This document shows, in pieces, positions 57,451-64,000 of a stretch of DNA of 64,000 nucleotides. The notes under the pieces were generated by a model. The model worked only from the letters and a program-made list of their open reading frames with translations, was not told where the DNA came from and made no database searches. Numbering within the stretch: position 1 is the first letter of the stretch; the number at the start of each line of letters is the position of its first letter. Both the position numbers and the translations under genes were made by a program. Source of the DNA: Microdochium bolleyi (taxonomy: Eukaryota; Ascomycota; Sordariomycetes; Xylariales; Microdochiaceae); assembly GCA_001566295.1 (NCBI GenBank), contig KQ964281.1:38715-102714 (forward strand). The letters are read 5' to 3'.

Positions 57451-58634
57451 CTACACCGGCGCCGGTCCGGCGTTGGTGTAGCGCCCGCAAGGGCCATTGC
57501 TCAAGATGACATATGGTGTGCCCGAACGCGTGAAATAGCCGCTGAAAGCATCCTGCAGGAAGCCCGTGTCTGCATTCCCGCAGACGGCCGTGTCGTAGGC
57601 GACGAGGAGGGCGCAGCTGTTCGTCCGTATGGTAAAGAAGGAACCCCTGCAGATCGGCTCCGCGGCGCAGGCCTCGCAGCAGGACTGCGGGGTGTAGCCC
57701 GCGCCCAGCGGGCGGTTGCTGACACCGTCGAATCTGTTGAAGCCCGAGATGTTCTGGCCGCCGTTGGCGGTGCCGAGAATGTTTTCGGGCTGGCAGGCTG
57801 GGTACACAGTGGCGGTGGGCACCTGGGACTCGACGGTGCGCGTCTGGAGTTCGGTCGTCGTCGTCGTCACGGTGGTCGTGGCGGTGATGGTGTCCTCGAC
57901 GGTCGATGTGATGGTCGTGCTGACTTCGGCCACAGATGCCGTTGTCGTGACAGTGGTCAGGACGGTCGAGGTCGCCGTGCGGGTGACGGCGGGCGCGGTG
58001 CTCGTGGACCCGTGGTTGGTGATGGTGGACGACGTAACTGTCGTTGTCGAGGTGTGGACTTGCACACAGGTAACAGCCTGGGGTATGTTGCCGCCGTGGT
58101 AGACGTTAGCAACGGTGTCGCGCTTCCGAGCCACGTAAGAGGGGTCCCTCTGGATGGCGATGAAGGAGGCGTAGGTGGTGACGGTCGAGACGACGAGGGT
58201 GGTGCTGGTGGCTGTAGCGAAGACGGTCGTGGCGATGGTCGCATCGGCCGTGCCGGTCGTGGTAACGAAGACTGTGAAGGAGAGGTTTCAGTGAGTCCCA
58301 CGGCCATCCAGTAGAACGATTTCATAAGGTACTGACTGGTGCTGGTGTCGGTCGCCGTGTTGGTCATTGGCTCAGCTGTGGCCGTCTCGGTGACGGACTC
58401 GGTCGTCACGACCGTGGCTGTGGTGACAGGAATGACCGTGTCCTGCACTGTTGAGATAAGATTCTGGGTGACGGTAACGACAGAGGTGGACTTGACGGTT
58501 GTCGTGGGCACAGGGCCGGCGAGCGTCTCATAGCCCTGTACCGTAGAGCATGTCTGCGAGGGGCAGCGGCCCTTGGCAGTGGCGGCACCGGCGACTGCCA
58601 GGATGCCTGCGGCGAAAGATCTGATGGCGACCAT
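57451..58634 (-). CDS. secreted Thr/Ser-rich mucin-like protein with Cys-rich C-terminal domain, two exons
   Basis: Minus-strand exons 58634..58337 and 58271..57451 (GTCAGT to TCACAG, phase 1) encode 372 aa. A signal peptide (FAAGILAVAGAATA) precedes RCPSQTC. Two long stretches of Thr, Ser and Val (such as TTATVVTTESVTETATAEP) are prime targets for O-mannosylation and would form a stiff stalk. Between them KRDTVANVYHGG carries a Lys-Arg pair that Kex2 could cut. The last 110 residues contain a compact domain with SCCEACAAEPICRGSFF and CALLVAYDTAVCGNAD, whose Cys spacing resembles PAN/apple folds that bind glycans or proteins. There is no GPI-type tail. A cell-surface or secreted adhesin-like role is inferred. 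Confidence 0.87.
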
Positions 58635-58809
58635 CTTGGTGATCTTCTTGGGTGTTTTCTGTTTCGTATTTCAACGAAGGACAGTGATCAACGAGTGACT
58701 GTGGGCAGCGGTGAACGCTGGTGGGACAAGAACGAGTGTCGAGAAAGGCCAGTGGACGCCAGCGGACCGCATAGCTTTGAAGTTATGCGCCAGCAACTCT
58801 GGGCCCCAA

Positions 58810-58815
58810 TATATA
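58810..58815 (-). promoter_or_regulatory. TATA-like box of mucin-like gene
   Basis: TATATA about 176 bp upstream of the ATG at 58634, rather far but the only candidate. Confidence 0.3.
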
Positions 58816-59819
58816 CTAAACTATTTGGTCATCGTCTAGGCCGAGCCCGGGAGACTACTCCGTACCTAAATACGATGCCCGAAAAAGATGTACAGTGAGG
58901 CCATGGCATCGGGGTAGGTGCGAGCTGAAAATCCAAGGCGAAGGCCGAGACTCACGCTATCCATGGGTGGTGGCCTAAGAGAAGCTAGCGGATCAATGGT
59001 TTGGCAAGGCGGTGACCAATTGATTGTGATGATCAATGATTATCGTAAGATTGCGGGTGTGGAGCAGATCTCGCCGCCGCGGAGGCTAGATCTTAGGGGC
59101 GATTATTCAGGCCGGGCCGCATAACAATTGGCATTAAAGCTTGCCGTGGCGCAATGTGGAAATGACCTCGCGCAGGTGCACTGACACTAGTTACACGCGG
59201 CTGTCTGGGCGTGGTCGAGATCGCGGTCTCCACCCAATGAGCCTCGGGTAGTTAATTTGCTCCCACCGCCCAGCCCTCTGATGATAGCCAGAGGGATCCG
59301 GTTGGGGTGGAGGGCTGTCAGTGACTTGAAATGCCCCCGGTAAAGGCAGCAAGGCAACCACACAGGGCGTCTGTTCGAGAATGAGCACAACTACTACAGA
59401 GTAACATATCGAGGGATCTGGTGCCGGACAGTAGCTTAACGACTTGCTGGCCTTGCTGGAGTTCCACGGCATGCTGCCGCACACGCTGTAGCTCTTGGAA
59501 TCCGATGCTTGAAGGAACAGAGCGTCACAATGATAGGGACCCGCATCTCCATCGATAGTCTTCTTGGACCGTGATGAATAAACCTGTACCGCATAGAAAG
59601 GAGCCATATAGTCGGCCGGAACTCGCCTCGATTGACGGCATCAATGGCCAAAGCTCATGACATGCAGAGTCACCCACAAACAAGAAATGCTAGCGGCTCG
59701 GTCTCTAACCTGTCAGAATCATGTCCTGGATCGGGTTACAGGGAGACGTGTTTCACTGCCAGAGAGGGCGAGTGTGACCTGCGTCTGAAACGCTATCAAT
59801 GGAGCAAAATCATAGGATA

Positions 59820-60115
59820 AGCCGACTTATAGTTATTCATCTACAACCAGCGGGCCTTGGTTATATTTAATGATCAGAAATAGCTCGGTAGCGGTATAAT
59901 AAAGAATCTATTTTACGGTATTAATAGACTCTCGATATACTATCAACTAGTAGAAGAGCGAGATAGAGAAACAAGCAGTGTATTTGCGGACCGTATCTAC
60001 AAAGTAAATAAGACGAGCGCTATTAATTTGAAACATTATAGTTCGTCCGCGGCGAGCAGCTATATACTACTACCGAGCCTCCTCAAATTGATTTTCGTGT
60101 ACAAAGAGCGAAACG
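59820..60115. repeat. AT-rich, RIP-like relic
   Basis: About 300 bp rich in TATA, TTAT and ATAG strings, with stops in every frame, embedded in GC-richer sequence on both sides with sharp borders. TpA is frequent, which is the footprint of repeat-induced point mutation on a former transposon copy. Too short to assign to an element class. Confidence 0.5.
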
Positions 60116-60341
60116 GTCCTCCTCGTATCCTGTTTCGATTGGACTATATCAACTTGATCTCCACGTTACCCCATGTTGTTCTGGGCCCCGACCGACGCCG
60201 GCTTCCCCCAGGCCGAACTATACGCCCGGAGTGCGGGGAAGCCTTCGGGCCGAACCACGGCCGGGGGTCCGCACGCGAGGATAAGTACAAGGGGACGGGG
60301 GCTCGCGGTGCAAGACAGACCAGGACCGACATACAGCCGCC

Positions 60342-61817
60342 ATGGCCAAGCCCGCAAGCTACATCCTCATCAAGGACGCGACCGTCATTGCCGAGGCGGG
60401 CACGAGCCCGCTGGCGCACCACGACATCCTCGTCCGGGACGACCTGATCGTCGCCATCGGACGCAACCTAGCCGCGCCAGCAGACGGGCCCGTGACGACG
60501 GTGCGGGTTCCCGGGTGCATTGCGGTGCCGGGCTTTGTCGACGGCCACCACCACATGTGGCAGCAGCTGCTCCGGGGCGCGGCGACCGACTGGACGCTGC
60601 TCGACTACACGGTGCACATGCGCAGCCTCTTCGGCAGCCTCTTCACGCCCGACGACGTCTACCTCGCCACCCACGCCGCCGCCCTCAGCCTGCTCAGCAA
60701 CGGCGTCACCTCGGTCCTCGAGCACTGCCACATCATCAACTCGCCCGCCCACGCCGACGCCGCCGTCCGTGCCCTCAAGGACGCCGGCATCCGTGCCACT
60801 TTTGCCTACGGCTTCTACCAGAACCCCCCCGTCACCGCCGGGCTGCCCGCAGACGGCTCCGGCTCCGTCGCGGCCGGCGCCCCAAGCTCGTACGACCCGG
60901 CCTTTACGCACGAGGCCCGGCTGGCCGACGCCGCACGCGTCCGGGCCGCCTACTTTGGCTCCAACGACCCGGCGCGCGAGCTCGTGACGTTTGGCGTGTC
61001 GCCCGACGAACCCGAGTCGCAGCCCACGGAGAAGACGGTGCGCGAGATTGCCGAGGCCCGCGAGCTGGGCGCCCGCCTCATCACGATGCACGTTGCCATG
61101 GGCCCCTGCGACGGCGCCCGGCGGCACATTGTCCAGCAGCTCGCCGACGCGGGCGTCCTGGGGCCAGACCTCGTCTTCAGCCACGGCGCCTCCTTCACCG
61201 ACGGCGAGCTGGCCGCCATCCGGGCCTCCGGCGCGGGCATCGTTGGCACGCCCGACACGGAGCTGCAGATGGGCATGGGCTTCCCCGTCGTCTTCCGCGC
61301 CCGCGACGCCGGCTGCAACGCCTGCCTGGGCATCGACATCACGTCCAACCAGGGCAACGACTTTGTCGCGCAGATGCGCCTGGCCATCCAGGTCCAGCGC
61401 GCCCTGCAGAACGAGCAGGGCGGGGGGCTCCCGACCGTCGTGGCCCGCAAGACGGCAGAGGTCCTGCACATGGGCACCCTCGGCGGCGCCCGCGTGCTGC
61501 AGCTCGACCACCTCGTCGGCACCCTCGAGGTCGGCAAAAAGGCCGACATCGCCCTCGTCGCCTGCGACGACCTCGAGACCCTCCCCGTCACGGACCCCGT
61601 CGGCGCCGTCGTCTTCCACACCTCTCCGGCCCACATCGACACCGTCATCGTCGACGGCGTCGTCCGCAAGTCGGGAGGCAAGCTCGTTGCAGACACCTCC
61701 AAGCTGAGGGATGACATCAGGAGCCGCGGCGCTGAGCTCAATGCCCTCGCGGCAACGTGCGACCTGACCGAGGCCCGCGCGAGGTGGCTCAAATTGCTCG
61801 GGGGGGAGCCTCTCTAG
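60342..61817 (+). CDS. metal-dependent amidohydrolase (cytosine/guanine-deaminase-like)
   Basis: One exon of 491 aa in the TRZ/ATZ-like branch of the amidohydrolase superfamily, which removes amino or chloro groups from purine, pyrimidine or triazine rings. The small N-terminal beta-sandwich leads into PGCIAVPGFVDGHHHMWQQ. Metal ligands line up as His69 and His71, His250 in ITMHVAMG, His281 in VFSHGAS and Asp332 in LGIDITSN. The Glu beside strand 6 that many deaminases need is not obvious. The C-terminal LGTLEVGKKADIALV returns to the sandwich. Third positions are extremely GC-rich, so a long antisense frame (60468..61634) is open but is a shadow. Neighbouring AT-rich island upstream and the bacterial flavour of the family make transfer possible. 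Substrate uncertain; 8-oxoguanine or a xenobiotic ring are options. Confidence 0.9.
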   Translation: MAKPASYILIKDATVIAEAGTSPLAHHDILVRDDLIVAIGRNLAAPADGPVTTVRVPGCIAVPGFVDGHHHMWQQLLRGAATDWTLLDYTVHMRSLFGSLFTPDDVYLATHAAALSLLSNGVTSVLEHCHIINSPAHADAAVRALKDAGIRATFAYGFYQNPPVTAGLPADGSGSVAAGAPSSYDPAFTHEARLADAARVRAAYFGSNDPARELVTFGVSPDEPESQPTEKTVREIAEARELGARLITMHVAMGPCDGARRHIVQQLADAGVLGPDLVFSHGASFTDGELAAIRASGAGIVGTPDTELQMGMGFPVVFRARDAGCNACLGIDITSNQGNDFVAQMRLAIQVQRALQNEQGGGLPTVVARKTAEVLHMGTLGGARVLQLDHLVGTLEVGKKADIALVACDDLETLPVTDPVGAVVFHTSPAHIDTVIVDGVVRKSGGKLVADTSKLRDDIRSRGAELNALAATCDLTEARARWLKLLGGEPL

Positions 61818-61993
61818 GTCTCGTCGTCATTAGTATGGTTTATTCAAGCTGCATGCATGTATACGCGCAGTTATTCATTCCCACATGCCAGCTTCATGAG
61901 TCATCTTTGTTTTTAAACTGTTTGTATGCTTGATTGTATGTGCAGTGGGCCTGAATTCATACACATATATATATATACGCTTACCCACCCGTA
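61818..61993. terminator. convergent 3' region with TA repeat
   Basis: The 176-bp gap separates the stop codons of the amidohydrolase and the transcription factor. It contains a CATATATATATATAC run at about 61963..61978 and T-rich tracts suited to polyadenylation of both transcripts. Confidence 0.45.
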
Positions 61994-63939
61994 TCAGACA
62001 AAATTGGGAGGACAAAAGGACAAGAGCTCCATGTCCCACCCATCAGACGTGAGCTGCAAGTCCAGCATGGTGTCATAACCGAGCAGTGAGTCCTCCAGCA
62101 GTCCGAGCCCGGCGTCCTGCTGCTGCTGCTGCTGCTGGGCCCTCTGCGCCTCTTGCGGCACAGACCCGAGAAGCGCCGACGAGGTGTCCTGATGACTGGC
62201 CAGCCCCGACCCGCGCTGGTCCTGCTCCTGCTGCCACTGCCGCGGCTCCTGCTCTCGCGCCTGCTCCCTCACGTACATCGTCTCGATGGCTCCCGCGCCC
62301 TGGCCGGGGCTGTTGGCCTGGGTTAGCGAGATCCTCAACTGCCCGGTCGGCGGGCTCGGGATGTGCGTCTCGGCGAGGCTGGACAGGGCTGGGAAACCCA
62401 GCAGTCTGCGGCGCAGCTCTGCAGCCTGTGCGCATAGGCGTCAGCTCTAGCAAGAGAGCAAGAGTGGAAAAAAAAAAAAAAAAAACAGAAACGCAAGGCA
62501 CAACAACGTACAAGAGGTTCCAGGGGCTTCCAGAAGGTCTGCAGGGTCTCGAGCAGGTGCAAGGTGCCCTCGGCAATCAGCAGGACCTGGGCCAGACTAT
62601 TACTGATGACTCCACCATCACCATCACCATCACCAGCAGGAGCAGCACACGACGACGACGACGACTGCGTGTGAGAAGAGAGCTCGGGCTTGACCGCGGT
62701 CAGCAAGATCGACGCGGAGACGAAGCTCGCAAATGCAGTCAGCGGGCTGATGCGCGTGGCGTCGCCCCCGGCCGCCGCTGCCGTGTACTCCCGGACCAGC
62801 CGGTGCTGCGCGAGCGCGTGCTCGACTGCCGTCTCTGCCTTGGATCGCACGGCGTGCGCGGCGGCGGCGGCGGCGCTTGGCTGCTGCTCCTGCTCCTGCT
62901 GCTGATGCTGATGCTGGTGGCCGGAGAAGAGGGCCACGAGGGGGCACAGCAGGACCATGCGGCAGAGGTGGTAGAGCGAGTGCAAGCCCACCAGCCTGGC
63001 GTGGTCCGAGGAGTCTGCAGTGCCACCGGACCGCGGGCGGGTCGCGGGAAAAGAGGCTGCGCTGTACACGTCTTGTGTTTTGGCAGTCAGCGCCTCAAAC
63101 TGGGCCACGTCTGGAGGCGTCGAGGCATGCCTCACGAGGATCTGCACCCGCGCCCTGGACAGAAGAACAAGAAAGCAACATCAGCAAAGGAACCTTGGGG
63201 CCGAATGGGATGAATGGCTTTTACCAGATGCCAATCAGCTTGAGAAACGCCGCGTCAATGGTGTCGCATGTCGTGGTCGCCTCCTCGCCCGGTCGCCGCC
63301 CGCCAATGGGCAGGCACTGCCAGCTTTTGTCCATGTACTCGCGGGGCCCGTCAGGATTGGTGCGTGTTGGAAGCGGCACGCCGGCAGCTTCTTGCCACGC
63401 GTTGCGAGCGTAAGCATCCGGGATGGCCGCCGTGCACATGGACGACCAGCAGGCCCAGAAGCAGCACCGCATGCTCTCCAGTTGTGCATCGTCATTGGCC
63501 CGGCCGCTGCTGCCGCTCCCGCGCTGGGTCGGGGTCGGGGTCGAGCAGCTGTTGAGGGGCTGGAAAGTGGCACATGACGCATATGCAATGGCTGAACGTG
63601 ACGTGCCGATGATGATAGTTCCTTGTTTAGTTGGGGAACTCGATCCAATGCTGACAGGGACAAGGCATCAAGACAGACAGGAGGGCTGCGACTCACCCAT
63701 TGTGATGCCGACTCTCGGCGTGTCCGACATGGCGAACCAGTAGATGCCGAGACACCAGAGGGACTGGACAGACTCGACCGTGGGGCAGTCGGCAAGTGGC
63801 AAGACCTCGGCTGCCGCCGAGGTGGCCCAGGCATAGCCATGTCTGGCATATGGCTCAAACGTCGCCAGCTCGGGAGGGATGCGGAAGCTACGGATGCGAG
63901 ATGATGCAGGCCGGGACCTCGGCGCTTGGACGAAGCTGG
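61994..63939 (-). CDS. fungal-specific transcription factor, 5' end outside window
   Basis: Partial gene. Minus-strand exons are about 63939..63697, 63591..63225, 63154..62512 and 62425..61994; all junctions are in phase. The visible part is the middle homology (fungal_trans) region and C-terminus: CPTVESVQSLWCLGIYWF, TPRVGITM joined to AIAYASC, then MRCCFWACWSSMCTAAI, and LGLHSL-like LVGLHSLYHLCRMVLLCP. The tail is Gln-rich (EQEPRQWQQEQDQ; a run of seven Gln) and ends NFV. A DNA-binding domain, presumably Zn2Cys6, must lie to the right of 64000. The first exon in the window starts at 63939 or 63935; a stop just upstream shows an intron there. An 18-A run at 62468..62485 is the polypyrimidine tract of the last intron. 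Confidence 0.85.
62468..62485 (+). repeat. poly-A run inside an intron
   Basis: About 18 A in a row, read as poly-T in the minus-strand intron of the transcription factor. A normal polypyrimidine tract, but a likely spot of length variation. Confidence 0.8.
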
Positions 63940-64000
63940 CTGGCCATCATGAGCACGCAACTCGATCCAGGTGCGAGGGGAGAGAGAAAGGAGGGGGGGG

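Larger units (their letters stand above)
58635..60341. other. intergenic region with AT-rich island
   Basis: No gene is supported. A 138-codon frame at 59191..59607 (-) begins plausibly but has no codon bias. The stretch 59820..60115 is clearly AT-rich (see repeat entry). Confidence 0.5.

Noticed and set aside
57385..58314. 309-codon plus-strand frame opposite the mucin-like gene
   Set aside because: Translation is Gly/Arg/Asp repeats complementary to Thr codons; the minus strand has a signal peptide and Cys-rich domain.
59191..59607. 138-codon minus-strand frame beginning MAPFYAVQVYSS
   Set aside because: Third positions are not GC-rich as in the real genes, and the end dissolves into Pro/Arg-rich sequence.
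60468..61634. 388-codon antisense open frame opposite the amidohydrolase
   Set aside because: It exists because sense codons end almost always in G or C; its translation is rich in Gly, Val, Asp and Arg and has no motifs, while the sense frame has all metal ligands.
1..64000. tRNA genes, CRISPR arrays, intact transposons
   Set aside because: I saw no cloverleaf with a GTTCRA arm, no regularly spaced repeats, and no transposase or reverse transcriptase motif; a tRNAscan-type search could still find one.

Overview
The window is nuclear DNA of a filamentous ascomycete, most likely a Sordariomycete-type mould. Genes are broken by short (about 50-130 nt) GT-AG introns, and third codon positions are GC-rich. 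The gene content is typical of such fungi: HET and NACHT proteins, DUF6594 and DUF4267 proteins, Zn2Cys6 regulators, MFS carriers, a P450, GH43, a type-B carboxylesterase and secreted Cys-rich proteins. I reconstructed exon structures by hand from reading frame, intron phase and family motifs. 22 genes are well supported, one is partial at the right edge, and one is a doubtful or decaying locus. I found no tRNA, rRNA, CRISPR array or intact transposon.

Layout. 0.9-7.7 kb: pyrroline-5-carboxylate reductase (+), a DHA1-type MFS exporter (-) and a bacterial-type glycerate kinase (+). 10-14.6 kb: an orphan amphipathic 409-aa protein (-) and a thermolysin-family (M4) metalloprotease with what looks like a duplicated propeptide (+). 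16-20 kb: a secreted carboxylesterase (+) convergent with a 666-aa protein (-) that joins propeller-like repeats to a papain-like domain whose catalytic Cys is Ser. 20.8-25.4 kb: a secreted, probably six-hairpin glycosidase-like protein (-) diverging from a sugar transporter (+). Their shared 873-bp promoter carries three contiguous 10-bp repeats. 25.7-31.1 kb: a DUF6594 membrane protein (-) diverging across 324 bp from a NACHT NOD-like receptor (+), then a DUF4267 membrane protein (-).

34-41 kb: a small secreted eight-Cys protein, a doubtful Cys-rich locus, an SMP-30-like beta-propeller and a three-exon orphan gene. 42-53 kb: a run of minus-strand genes (P450, GH43 xylosidase/arabinofuranosidase, MFS exporter, Zn2Cys6 factor). 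53.3-54 kb: two degenerate duplicated segments with transition-biased differences. 54-58.6 kb: a HET-domain protein and a secreted Thr-rich mucin-like protein. 59.8-60.1 kb: an AT-rich island that looks like a RIP relic. 60.3-64 kb: an amidohydrolase convergent with a fungal transcription factor whose 5' end lies outside the window.

How the genes may work together (inference). The NACHT/DUF6594 pair is the best candidate for a little-described self/non-self recognition module, with a HET protein 24 kb away. The glycosidase-like/sugar-transporter pair suggests extracellular release plus uptake of one sugar. GH43, transporter and Zn2Cys6 regulator may form a small carbohydrate-use neighbourhood. 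Nothing in the window is a complete secondary-metabolite cluster, because no PKS, NRPS or terpene synthase is present.
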